Below, piece after piece: positions 33,379-46,200 of a DNA stretch of 64,000 nucleotides. The stretch covers positions 682,001-746,000 of the forward strand of contig JAVHNS010000006.1 in assembly GCA_036872755.1 (NCBI GenBank), written 5' to 3'. The DNA is from Orbilia blumenaviensis (Eukaryota > Ascomycota > Orbiliomycetes > Orbiliales > Orbiliaceae). The position numbers and the translations under genes were made by a program. Positions within the stretch are counted from its first letter, which is position 1. The number at the start of each line of letters is the position of its first letter. The notes beneath the pieces were generated by a model. The model worked only from the letters and a program-made list of their open reading frames with translations. It had not been told where the DNA came from and did no database searches.

Positions 33379-36232
33379 TTACATTCCGGCCTTTTTCCCG
33401 TATGTGTTTCTACACCGCTCACACCACAGCTTCTCAGCATCTAAGTCAACCTGAGCCAGCGGGATTCTCTCCCTGCTGGACACTGCACTTCGCAAACAGT
33501 CTTCATGGTATCCATGACCGCAATCGAGTCGTAGCAATCTATTGTGGGCATGATCATCATGTGGATCATGCTCGACATAACAAAGCTTCAGTGCCTTCAT
33601 GGCACATAGTAGGTCCGGCCGAATGAAGGTTTGTCCTGGCTGGACGCCTGCACGTTCCCGATTGCGTCCCGGAAGATTGACGTTTTCGACCATGGGGTTT
33701 GCGAGCGCAGGGTCGGTGACCTTTGGAGTTGGTTCCGATTTCAATTTCGCCAGCGTCTCTTCGCGGGCCTTTTCTCGGCGTTCCCTCTCCCTCTCCCTCT
33801 CCCTATCTCTATTTCGCTCCTTCTCGCGTTCTTCAGCCTTGAGTCGTTCTCGTTCCCCTTCTTGGTCACTATCTCTAGGCCGCTCACGCTCTCTCCTCCG
33901 CGCCTCCTTCAAACTTTCCCTTTCACTCCGTTCATTGCTCGTACTTCGAGAGTGGTGCTCACGAGGGCGCGACCGAGCGCGAGACTTATGTCGCTGGTGA
34001 TAGTGTTGATGATGTTGCTCGGGAAAGCCGTAGTTTTCTTTGTCGCTTCCCCTAGATTGGGACCCGTCCTGCTCCGAATTCACTCGCTCCATAGATTCGT
34101 ATATTTCCTGGATCGTTCGCTCCTCCTGTCTTGCCTTCTCGCGCTCTAAGTCTTGCCTTGCTCTGTCACGCTCCACTTCCTGCCTTGCTCTGTCACGCTC
34201 CACTTCCTGCCTTGCTCTGTCACGCTCCACTTCCTGCCTTGCCTCGCGCTCTATTTCTTGTCTCGCCCGTTCTCGCTCCTGTCGTTCCGCTTCCATTCTT
34301 ATCATGGCCTCCGTGTCCATACCCACGGGGCCTCCAGGCATAGGCGTCTTTGGCCTTGCAGATCCTGGCGTGGGAGGCCTGGCAGGCGATTCGCCACGCG
34401 GCTGTCGACTAGACTGGATAATCTCAGGCCGCGGGCGAGATTTCGACCTCATGCGTGATTTTGCCCTGTAAGCCCCCGGTTCAGGCGACTCCCGTCTTCT
34501 TCGCGACTTTGCCCTTTGCTGTGAGGATGATGGAGAGCTTGGTCTACTCTTGGCGAGACCTGCTCTGTACTTATCATCTTCGGATGCTGAGGTTCGCTCT
34601 TCAGGCCCAGGTGTTCGGGCGCGAAATCTACTTTTCGAACGAGCTCGCTGCCGTTGGGCCTCGAAGCTAGGTTTTTCTCGTTCTTCGGTTGGAGCAATGT
34701 AGTACATGCCGGTGATTGGCTGGGACGGCTGAGGGGCGTAATAGTACCTCGGCACTCGGCCACCAGGACTGATTATACCAGCCCCCGGTGGGTCGTATGT
34801 CTTGTAATACCTGTCCGACTGGTGTAGAATGGCCGGTGTACTGTATCTATTGTTACCCAACGAACCAGTTGAGGATCTTGGATCTTGCGGTTCGATCGGG
34901 TATCGTGCTGAGAAATTCGGTTCTGAGTCCGTCGGTCGCGGGTATGAGAAAGAATTGGGCCTGGACTTCCCCTTTGGCCTAGGATTCCCGCTATAGTCAT
35001 CATACCGACCATTCGGGTAGTAAGTTGGTTCAGCATCACCACTTTCAGAAGAACTGTGCCGCGAGTTTGGTGGTCGAGGCTGATGAACGGCAGCTACGGT
35101 GCCTCGTCTCATCGCTATTTCGCCACCAGGACCTGGAGTCTTCGCCGAAGTCCGGGGAATATTGGCCCCTGGAGTAATATATCCTTCTCCAGAGGGCCGG
35201 TAATAGGATCGTCTACCGCGGTGTTCATAGTCCGAATCCTGGCTTGGCTCGTATCTATCTCGCCCTAGATATAACAAACCAAATCAGTCCACATGTATGG
35301 TTTCGAAATGTAATGAGATTGCGTGATAAGAAAGCATGTGTAGCAGTTTCCAAGAAAATCAATAAAAGAACCGAGCCAGAGGAAACTTGATACATCAGAA
35401 GTATAGCAACATGCAAATCGAGGGATTCGTCTAAAGTCGCTTCTGGTTTTCGTGTTGAACCCTAATCAGAGGCAATTGCCGTAGACGTACCTTCGATTCC
35501 GTTGGAGAACGATTGCATGAAGTCCTGATATTTCTTGGCACTAGTAAGGTATTGGCCTCCCTCATCGTAGCTGAAACGCCTAGTCGGTTGGAAAGCCGAT
35601 TGTTTGGTAGAGCTAGATGTAGATGAAGAGACAGCGGGAGAAGGAGGGGGGAGAGATAAGGGAGTCGATGGCGGATAAGCACTGGTTGTTGACTGAGGTG
35701 TCCCGTTACCGATAGCAGGGAACGGCCGCCCATAAGTTGATGGTGTGCTAGGTGTCGTCATTGTTGAGTAGCGTTTGTTCTGAACTGGGCTCGTATATGG
35801 TGTACTCAAAGGGAACGGAATACTTTGGAGGGGAGGGGGAGGGGGGGTAGGCCAACTGGCATCAAAATAACCCATACCATGACTAAAACTAGCATTAACA
35901 GGCGTTCTCAGTGCACCTGCAAATGAGTGTGGAGCGCCTGAGCTGGGCTCTGGAGCTGGTATATACCCATATCCGGAGTAAGTTGCTATCGAGTTAGGGG
36001 CCTCTTCTGTGTAATAGTGGCTCCCGGTGGCCGAATTGACATAGATATGCCGAGCTCCGTCCTCCGGGTAGCCTGTCGAACCTGACGAAGAGCCCGGGTG
36101 GGAGAGGTTTAAGGACTGTAAATGCTGAGCGACCTTCGGGAACTCTTCCGGATCAACCATATCTCCCAGTTGAGCCACCGGCATATCTGGATGATAGCCG
36201 CTATGGCTGTACTCCCCGCCCCGATACGACAT
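33379..36232 (-). CDS. Low-complexity Arg/Ser-rich protein with RING-like C-terminus
   Basis: Two exons, 36232-35491 and 35264-33379, joined by a 226-nt phase-1 intron (GTACGT to TCTAG); 875 aa. The N-terminal 250 residues are Ser/Pro/Tyr-rich. The middle is rich in Arg and Ser dipeptides, then carries a charged region likely to form a long coiled coil (Glu/Arg heptads), including three exact copies of a nine-residue unit, EVERDRARQ. The last 77 residues hold a zinc-binding pattern: C801-x7-C809, C829-G-H831-x2-H834-x2-C837 and C862-x2-C865. The second half matches RING-H2 (CGHGYHEDCL, WCERC) while the first pair is spaced wider than the usual C-x2-C. It may therefore be an E3 ubiquitin ligase or only a structural zinc domain. 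Start: the first ATG, MSYRGGEYSH. Confidence 0.87.
34156..34236 (-). repeat. Three exact 27-nt tandem repeats within the RING-like gene
   Basis: Units 34156-34182, 34183-34209 and 34210-34236 are identical on inspection and encode three copies of EVERDRARQ in the coiled-coil region. Identity at nucleotide level points to recent duplication by slippage. Confidence 0.85.
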
Positions 36233-36571
36233 TTTTGTGGCCGTATGAAGCAATAGCAGCTCTCGATAAAGATAAAAACGTCGTCAGAGGCAGTGCGGGG
36301 TTCCAGCTATTGGCGGACGTTTCAAGAAAATTAGAAGCAAGCAGGAATATCTCCCAGGACGGTGAAAGATCGGTAACAAGAATATTAGCTCGGTGGTAAT
36401 TTCGGAAAAACGTTGGTGATGGTGGAGATAACTAGGATGTCTGGCAGAGGGAGATAGATGTCAGCCTGTGGTTGGTGGTTGGCAGTTTCGAGGTTGAAGA
36501 AGATTCGAGAAGTGGGATGTGTTGCCGGCCTGAGCACTTGACGTTGACGTTGGAACGGCCACTCTTTTTAT
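36233..36571. promoter_or_regulatory. Compact divergent promoter region
   Basis: 339 bp between the start codon of the RING-like gene (minus) and that of the small four-exon gene (plus). It must contain both promoters. No TATA box or known site was identified. Confidence 0.5.
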
Positions 36572-37272
36572 ATGACGTACTCGACCCTGCTCGTAGAACC
36601 CACCCCAAAGCAAAGGCACCCGGTTGGCAGCAGCTTGTCGCACTTAAAAAATTTCAAGATGGTATGTAATATCGCCCAGGGACTGTGAAAGGATGAGAAA
36701 GAAAGAAAACTCTGAAAAACACTGACTCGGAGGATGCATATGCCGTATTGATTAGGATACGTTTACCAGAAAGAGAGCTAGAGAAGCTAGAGAAAATAAC
36801 GGCCGACGTCAGGGAAGAGCTGGCCAAAAGCGTAGAAAAAATCAGACCAAACGCTCTCCACTTTGCTCAAGCTCGAGCAGAGCCCCCTGATGCCATCAGC
36901 CTTTCTCAGGCGCTCTGGGAAGTCGTACCTGCGTATGAACGGCCCGCGTGAGGGCCCTAGACAACTCGCGATTCACTATTCCTGTACCTGTGGGACTCCT
37001 GCTTAGGTGGCTGGTGAGGATCGCATTCTCTCGAAGTCTCGATGCTGTGTTCTCTCAAAAAGTAAAGAAAGAGGGGCCAGAGAAGTGAACCAGGTCGCGG
37101 TACACCCACTAGCTGGCGGAGGACATTTGGAAACCCTGGTGGGAGTCATCGAGTCATATGCAGGGCAGCCTGTTCCATGGCGGATACTACACCGGAGTAC
37201 TTCACCGCTGCAAAGCAACTGGAGGTATACACCAGGAATTTGTTAAGATTTGCTAATTGCTTTGGTCGATGA
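36572..37272 (+). CDS. Small uncharacterised protein, four short exons
   Basis: Exons 36572-36661, 36733-36947, 37007-37084 and 37164-37272; 163 aa. Introns are 71, 59 and 79 nt with donors GTATGT, GTGAGG and GTGAAC, acceptors GGAG, TTAG and GCAG, and phases 0, 2 and 2; intron 1 has a CTGAC branch site. The joined frame is open throughout and has real protein composition: starts MTYSTLLVEP, has LPERELEKLEKITADVREEL (charged helix), LWEVVPAYERPAWLVRIAFS, MADTTPEYFTAAKQLEVYTR, and ends NCFGR. No known domain, signal peptide or membrane segment. A different last intron (GTATAC donor at about 37225 to CGCAG at about 37298) would change the C-terminus. I do not recognise the family. It is divergent from the RING-like gene and 339 bp from it. 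Confidence 0.65.
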
Positions 37273-40200
37273 GCTCCCGTGATATCATTTTCCGCAGGTA
37301 CCGCCCTTCTTTCCCACCCCATGACGTTTGTCGGCCTCTTTTTTTGTTGTTTTTGGCTAGATGACGGAGGGTGGGGCTTTACTGAGACCACTTTGAACCA
37401 AGAATAGGTGGAGGGACAGCAGCAACTACAGGAAATAGATCCATCGACGGATGCGGGGAGAGGCGAGTAATCTTGCATATCGAGATGCCGCAGCCGTCCA
37501 ACTTGATGGTTGCGATATTAGTCAGGTTAGCTATGTTAAAGGATGTGTTGCGACTGAAGTTGTATCCGATACGATATCTTCTGGCGCGGGTAATGTTTCG
37601 TGACACAGATCCTAAAGAAATGGTCGGGAGATCAACCGCGCCATTCAGACGCGGCCGGGTAGATTGGCTTGCTCTATGGGCAAGAAAGAAGGACGTAATC
37701 CTCAGGAAAGAACGTCGTAGTTAGGATAATTTCATTTACGGCGAAGAGAACGATCAGACTATGCTGCACAGACCTCAGCATGCAAGGCCCACCATTTCAT
37801 GAGTAAGGCACTCAGCTGTGCCGTCAAAACGATATCTTTCTGTACTGTCATATCCCCCCAACAAAAGCAGAAATACAAAGCATAGCCATCTTAATTAGTG
37901 ATCATGATGGCTTATATAAGGATCCAGACGTTCACAGGATCAAGTTCACATGCCAGACCTCTCAAATGCGAACCAGCATGCGTGAGCTGTGCTGCCATAT
38001 CCACCTGATTTGTTGGATTTTGTTCATTCAACGCAGAATGTCGTGAGCCGTCTTGAAGGACCTACTACTACGACCCCAAGCATATTTGCCCCTTGCAGCA
38101 TAAATCGCCCAGATCATACTATAGTGAAGTAGTTGTAGCTTCAAAAAATAAAGGTAAAGTAGCATCTAACTACCTGGATACTGTTAGCTCCACCATGTCC
38201 ATGGTGCGTAGCAAAACCTGCGAGCGTCAACCGCTTATTTAGGGTGTCCCTGAGGCTCGTTAATGCCAGGCGTTTACATCATAACCTTGGTTATTTGCTG
38301 CACACGGATGCGCACAATTAAACCCATATTATGTAGGACTCATCGGTGGGTTTAACTAGTATATGAGGAGAGGGTATAGGTATAGGTCCCCGAGGATCAC
38401 CCGAGCTATAGAGTCGACTCTAGAACAAACAGACTTCTCATCTTCCTTCTCAGGTCACAGGCCTCACTGCTTGACCCACGTGCCCGATATTGCTTATTTG
38501 TATTGGTGACCTACTGATTTATGCTAGTCTTTCGGTCTAAATCTCTAGCAATTGGAATTTCTGGTCCAAGAATTTGGGGAGGCAACTTTCAACAGATAAT
38601 TCGTGGTGCTGATGCATATGCATTCGTGATGGGTACCCTGCGAAACCGGCTCGCCATGGCCATGTGAAAGGTAGGTATATCCCACTCGGCCAATCTTTAC
38701 AGAAGTTAAAATGAAACCGGTGCGGCCCATCTATACATTTGAGAAGTGACGTTGGTCTTGGTCTCATAAACCAGTCCCAACACGCTGGTCTCCATTTCAA
38801 TCTACGGCACATGAAACGCCTATAGCCTATAGCTCTAGCTTTATCAACGGGTAGCAACAACCCTTTTTGAAGACAGAGGCATGCACGCCACGCGCAGCCT
38901 AGGCCGCCCTGTACCCACTGAGCACATACGAGACAAGAGCACATCGCAATTCCAATGGTCCAGATTGTTCGCCTAGTTAAAACGAAGAAAGAAAAAAAAA
39001 ATTATATTTGTCATGTCAACACTTTCACTCAAGGGCATCCGATCAGCGAGTCGTCACAAACAACAAACACTCAAAAGGCTCCAATACATGTAGTCACCTA
39101 AGTTCGGAATTTTAAAATTTAAAGGCTTATGAAAGACATTGAGATCTACTAAGAAAATAAACACCTTACTTCGGACGTAGGTACCAGACCACGTACCTCC
39201 CCTAATTAGATATCACACTATGATTCCTAAGCATGCCAGCATCAGCCACCCGCAACCACAAATGTTTCAGATGCATAACTTCTATATATGGTATGTCAAG
39301 AAATCGAATCTCCGACAGTAACTACGAGACCGCAGGGATTTTAAATCCCGATACCAAACACGACAAATTCATACGTGTGGGCACCAGCATATAGGCCCGC
39401 GCCCAGGGCTCAATGCTAACGGCATCTCGAGGCCGCATATATTTTACCCATGGCGCCCATGTCACTTGTTACATGCGGGGGAAGGGCCACGTCGGGAGAT
39501 TTCTCATGTTCCCGCTGGCATAAGCCTCGTTAATTTTGTCTCTGAAAGGGTATTATCGATGGTTTATAACGTTATTTAATATTTGACATTTATGCGTAAG
39601 CGGACCTGCATTAACGTGTTTAATATTTCCAAACCTCGCCCGCATTCCAACCACGCGGGATACAAGAGGCAACTGGATTAGATAAATGATGGTGCTCTAT
39701 TCCGTTACGAGATTGGAATTGTAGCTAACTAATCGGATGCTGCACACTAAGCCTAGGTAGCCGCTGAAGATACTACGCGCCAGCGAAGACGGCCACCTAA
39801 CCGGTCCGTTATACATACCATTACCTACCTAGGCACCTAGGCAACTAATCAACAACATCGGGTTGACAATACTCCACTGCCAAGTATATTATGTTAGGAA
39901 TTTTAAGACGGGCATAGGGATTAAAAACTTCGTGAACTAAGCTCACAAGTACTTGGCCAACCACGGTATGACGCACTCAGTGCTCAATCATATAATTATA
40001 AACCAATGATCACATGGCTGGTGAAGCAGCGACCACATAAGTTTAAGTATTTATATATTGATCTAAATTATATTACACGATTTAATAAATTATATAATAT
40101 CATGTTCTATATCAGTCGTAGGGTCAAGGGTCAGCAAACACGATTAATCAAATTTCACTTGTATCTATGGTCTCGTTGCCAACCACCATACGGCCATAGC

Positions 40201-43200
40201 TATGCACAAATGCGCGTCTAGATTAAAACGAAAGATAAATGCGATGCCTTCAACCGGTCAATTAATAAAGCGCCAAACTCAAATTTGATAGTTCATAGGC
40301 CTTACAATAGTACTATGTGTAATGCCGTCACCCTCAAACCTTCCGAGGTTCATAATTTATTTAAGTTTTCTTAGGTCTATAATTCTACTTCATTATATAC
40401 CTAACACTACTAGTACCTAAATATAAAATCATTGGCTTTCGCATGTAATCAAATATGCGAAGCACACCCCATCCCCAACAATTGCAGGAGAGCGGAGCGA
40501 GATTTATGCTTGAGGAGAGACAAATATCAACAAACCAGCCCGCAATTCAGATACTCCTTCAGCAGCTCATGGACTGCAGCCCGATAACCCCTTCCATACC
40601 AACTCTTCAACCAATTGTACCAGGGTTCACCAGACCACCAACGGTAGGCCCAAGCGTTTACTAGGAAAGGATAATGGTTAGCTAGTAGAGGTAACACAAA
40701 TCACAGTACATATTTATTTCCGTGCCAGGAGTCCAGTACAGCCCAGAAACCCCTCTTTTCTGGATTTAACGCGAGGGGACAGCATCGCGAGATACAGGCC
40801 GCATGATCAGCGACGTTGAAACTCTTCAGAGAAACCCAAACATTCACGAACGATCTTCGATGTTTATGCAAGGGGCGCTTTCATCTCCACGTGGTCAAGA
40901 TGATAAGCTGGTCCGCTTCTATTATGCGGCCATGAGCTCTTTATCCTCGACAACGACATTTCGTCAAAGAACATTTTGCTTATGCACGTCTACTGACGGA
41001 ACTTCAACTTCGAAGAGGGATAATTATTCTTCATAGCTGCAACTCCTTCATCCTCAAGCAAGGTCCAACCCAGTCCTTATCGCTGCATATGCAGGGCACA
41101 GAGAAACACAAGAACACACAGGCAAAAGTTTATCCTGCATATTCCGAGTAAACAAGCTCAAAGCCTCCAAGCCCATCCCGTAGCTCCTTTCCTCCGCATC
41201 CACGCACCATCGTCTCCTGCATAATAATTCACATATGGCAAGAGAACGCGGCCAATTGATTCGTAAGAGGTGGTAGGCGGTCTCCCAATCAATTAGGGTC
41301 ATCTCATTCTGCACCTGATGGCTGAGAATCCAGCCGTTGAAACTGGTAAACTGGTTTTTTTTTTCTTCTCTTTCCCTCACCTTCAGCTTGCTCCACTATC
41401 GTGCGTCGTCGATCGTTGCCCTCACAGACCCGCGAGTACGAAGGCAACCCTAAGACTTGCCCCCGATCTATTGTAATCAAGGAGGCAAGGAAAGGCAGAG
41501 CAGAAATAAAGCTGAAAGACCCGAGCTTACCTCCAAGTAGTTTGGACCATTTGGTGATAATAATCCTCAGGTGTCTGGAGCCGAGAAAAGAGAAGGCGAG
41601 TGGATCCCGTTTTTCAAAAGTCTGTCCACAGAGTTTTGTTGTAAAATGCGGGCTGTGGAGCCCACGTCCGCGAGCTGAACGCTCCACCCCAAAACCGCAG
41701 CGCATTGGCCAATCCCCCCCAAAGACCGCATATTTGCCCCGGAGCCAGTCGCTGAATCGGCGCACACTTTCATCTATCCGTAACGAGACATGCAGGAAGA
41801 CAATCATACCGGCCACATAACAATTTCTCGACGGCGCGAATAATAGGCATGCAAAATAATATCTCCGAACACAACCCCGGAATGCTGTGAGGAAAATGCC
41901 AATCGAAATCTATCGACATATGTGGGAAAATGCACCGGGCCAAAGAAAAGACACGAAATACGCCGGCAATCACGATGTCGGTTTGTTTCATGATAGATTA
42001 GAAAAGGTCTAGCCGGGTGGCAGAAAAGAACAAATCTCAACCGTTATTACCTTTCGCGGTCAAACCGGTCACTTCGGTCGGCTGTGGCTTCGGTAGAACC
42101 AGTGAACGAAATTTAAATTCAGTAAGGTGGCGATAAAATGCCGTGCAGTCTAAGCTTGTGATATTATTGATGGTGGATGATATCAAATGATCCCAAAAAT
42201 CCTAGGCATCCCACTCTAACGCAGGCTATCTGCCGCTATAAAACTTGTCAGACTTCAGCGGCATATTCCGCTCTAATATTGGCAAAAAAGATTGAATTTA
42301 ATTGACTCGTGTAATCGTTCGATGCAAAACCAAACAAGACCTGACATTACCATGCAAGAACTCTGCGATAACACAGCATGCTGCATATCGTATCAGGTTA
42401 TTAATTTTTACACGAAAATATTATGTCGTCGAAGGTGATCTGAAAGCGTACAAAAGCGCATTTACAACTCATTATCAATACAACTGGCCTCATCAACCTT
42501 TCCTTCCCTTGCTGAAATCTTGTGTCCCCAATACAGGTGCTCTTTTTTATGTCTAGTAAAAAGAACTATGACGTCATCCTGAGGCCGTCCCTGGCCAGCT
42601 TTCGAAGCGAAAGCGATTTGGGAATTCACAGCGTTTCAAGGGGTTTGTTCAATCATCAATACCCTGCCGTTACCACTTTTTGAAGTTGTAATGTCTCAAG
42701 ACATCGAAATATTGCTCGGGAGCGGAGAATTTGGAAGACTTTTTTTTTTTTCTCCCTTCTTTAAGAAATAGACCTTGTCGAGGTGTTCGAGATTTTGAGA
42801 GTTTCTTTTGGAGAGCAGTCATTAGTGCGAAATCACCTGCAGGTGGACCTATACAATTGTTCTCCACATCTTGACTTTGATTGATTGGGGACTCTTAGAC
42901 ATTTCTTAGACAGTCAAGAAGTGGAGACTTGATTTGAGTCCGAGTATCGATACGAACGCTAAACGTTCGCTTGAGGCTGCCCGACATCCGTGGATACACA
43001 ATTTTAATCTTGTTTGACGACTTTAGCCTATGTCTGTATGTCAGAAAGAGAGGCGTTTTTTTGTGCAGGAAACGAAAATTAAGAGCTAAATTGTTATTCT
43101 TAGATCTGGGGGTTTTCGTCTCGTAGATGCATTGTCCACAAGGGCTCCACTTTATCGCGCGTTGCCCTTGCTGGGAAAGGTGTCGACTGGCTACATACAC

Positions 43201-46200
43201 ACACCTGGACCTAGCAGGATAAAAAAGTTTGTGGTGAAATGAACCGACCCGACGCTCCAATAGAGAAAGAGAACTGAGAAAAAGTCGACGTGATGGAGCG
43301 GTGGAAGAACGTTATAGCGGGACGATCTAGAGTCTTTGAGCCTCTGTATGCTCTCATTCTTCTTACTTTGCGTCTATGCCGTCTCATTCTAATGCACGTC
43401 GGTGAAGCTAGGTTTACTTTAGTAGTAGGATGTTCTCCTTTGGTGATGGCGACGGGAACGCGTGCAGACATTACGGTTCGACTGCAAAACGTAGATGGCA
43501 AGAGATCGTCTTTACTATTCTGATGACGCTAAGGACGGCCGACGGGATGGACCTGCAAGCTAGAAGGACAGTAAAGACATATGCATGAAAGCAACATGTA
43601 GGTGCCGATATTCGAATGCCGCACAGAACTAGCTGCTGGTTCAATTGACTCCACTTGTAATCACTTGATCCCCAGCGCAGTGACCCTCAACACCGCACTA
43701 AATTTTGTGGACCGGAAGTAAACTCCGTGAAATCGAGCCATGGGTGAACCATGAGTCGCGATGGGCTGGACGGCAAGACGAGGGTGCGGAAGGCTTGTGG
43801 GCTTCCGAAATGCGGAAGATTGCCAATAAACAAGAACCTGAAACGCGACAAACCCGCCCTTCCCATTGAAAGACATCACTGGTGCTATCGAACGAATAGG
43901 AAAAATAATTCGATCTATAATGACGGATATGTATCGGGGAGAAAAATAAGTATGTATTATTGGGCATGCCGCTGATGCAATTTGGATCAGGCAGCAGCGC
44001 ATTCTTGTTACTTTCCCGCTGAAACGGCCGTCTTGACTCCTTGCCTCTTTCAAAACCTCGATTTTAGAGATTTCGCTGTGTTTGATTACGATAGTGGATA
44101 TTAATAGCTTTGAAGGTATAACACAAGGCCTTTATAGTTATTTCACGAGCAGAAGGCCTAGAACACGTGAATTTGAGAGAATCGAATTTACCATCTGTTC
44201 GGAAAATTGGTTTATGGTCAATCACCCGCAAGGCAGTAGTGTAGCGAGCGTGTTCGGGAGGACGTTTTATGGATTTGATACGTCATGTATGATAATTATT
44301 AGGCTGTCGCATGAGTTTTGAACAAGTTTGAACGGGGGATAGGAAAGTTGGCGTCTCGTTAATCGTTAGCCTAAGGCAAGCCCCATCCGCCCTCGAAATG
44401 AAGGTTTATGGATCTTGCAGCTTAGCGAAAGAAGCTAGGCTTGAGGAAAGAAACATCATGAAATTCTTCTCCGGGGGCAGGCGCTGATGCGCCGGGTTTG
44501 GATTGGGCTCTTTGAAAGGCTCCGGTAAATGCACGGAGTTCGAGTGCGACGAACCGTGCAGTGCGGTGGTGGGCCTGATATGCCGTGCCACCCAACTCGC
44601 AGTCTTCAATTGAAGCATTCCAAAAAATGGAGCTCATATTGATGCAACCGCGCGCTGGGGGATGCGATATCATGCCGGTTGATGCAGAAATCCCACACAC
44701 TGGGTTCTTATCGAGTATACAATCTATATGGTGATGTGGTCCCTGACATCCACACCTTAAGGGTACTGGTCCAAATGTCATTTGAACTAGCAAACAGAGC
44801 TAGTTAGATGTTTCAAAGTTCTGAAAAAGCGCATCGACGGACAAGCCATCTGACCTCCGCCGAAGGTGCCCGTGCCCTTGCGTCGTTTACTCCGTCGCCG
44901 AAACATTTTGACAACCCCCACCCGGCTGTGCCTTAGCTCCGAAAACTCTAAACACCTTAGTTCAGCTCATGTGGTTGGGATTTCATCATGATCAGATGCA
45001 TTTACTTAGCTCCCAGGCCCCAAAGAGCGAATTGGTTACTTTAAGCCGAGGGGAAATGCTAACTGGGGACCGGGCCTCGGGATCTATTTCCTGCGAGGCG
45101 TTTTGGGGCTTGCAGTAGCCCAAGATCCGAAGCTTGAGGGCAAGCTTACTCAAGAGAAACAGACGTGTAATCGCAAGATCGAGCCGACATGGTTTCTTCG
45201 TCTGGTTCCAGGCCCTGAAGCTTATAATGACCTGCATGATATGATCTAATACAACATATTTTTTCTGCTACCAAGCCCAAGCTCTGATACAGTAATGTCG
45301 AAGCGCTGGAGCTGGCACTTCGACACGACACACAACCAACAAGACGATATTTCTATGTCAACGGGCGGGCATGGAAGAAAGAAAGAACGGGAGACACCAT
45401 ATGTATCCGGGCGCTTCTTACCACGGCGACTGTTTGTGATCCTGCTGCCTGAAGACTGAGCCTCCTCTCTCAGCTAACATCTTACATTCCTATTTGCCTT
45501 CTAACAATGTGGTGTTATAACTAAATTTTCGGAACAATCTCATTCATCCCATTGCATACATGCACGCAGGCACTCACGTCCAATCGAAACTTCTAAACCA
45601 TGTCACTGCCGCAAGTGAAGAAATCTTGAAATCTGTGTCAGAGATTGCACAAAATCGTCTTCAAACCACGGCACTTCGCAGAATTAACATCAGTCTATTA
45701 ATACTCCTATGATATTAAACATGCTAGCTATCCCTTCCTCGCCTCCTTCTGCTGCAAAAATCACGCCAAGACCCTGCTGTGCTGTGTAATATCTGTAGGG
45801 GTCCGAAGGACTAGGGCCTGTATCGTAGCTGCAGATCATTACCCGAACGATCGCTTCTTACCCTTGCTAGCGGCAAGCCACCAGATTTCGGGGTGTTCTC
45901 GCTCGCAGATGCAACCCCTCCACTGTTTTCCTTGGCGAGACTGCTGGATTCGGACATCAACTAGTCGCGATTCAGCAATAGTGGCGTTCGATGAACCGGG
46001 ATTGGAAGCGCAGACTAAACTAAATTGGGGAGCACCGACTCTTTTTGGATGTGGACGGTTTTTTGTTCGGAAGATGGACGAGAAAAACAGGATTTTGTGC
46101 TGCGGAGTAAGAAGTGTGTGCCCTTTGGTGATTGTATTCTGTAAGGCATGGTTCCCTTTTCGATCTCGTCTGGTTTTTCTGCTTGGCCATGGATTGTATA

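Noticed and set aside
37440..37724. Possible further exon(s) of the small gene at 36.6-37.3 kb
   Set aside because: A protein-like 87-codon frame exists, but I found no donor/acceptor pair that joins it in phase without replacing the well-formed last exon.
29797..39961. 18-nt near-identical sequences (CACAAGTACTTGRCCAAC) at 29797 and 39944
   Set aside because: One or a few such pairs are expected by chance in 64 kb when a mismatch is allowed, and similarity does not extend into the flanks.
41304..41820. Overlapping 170-codon minus and 139-codon plus frames
   Set aside because: Both strands open over the same GC-richer stretch with no motif on either; this pattern points to composition, not coding.
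44422..44793. 123-codon minus-strand frame
   Set aside because: Some segments look protein-like, but there is no recognisable motif, no consistent splice partner and composition is ambiguous.
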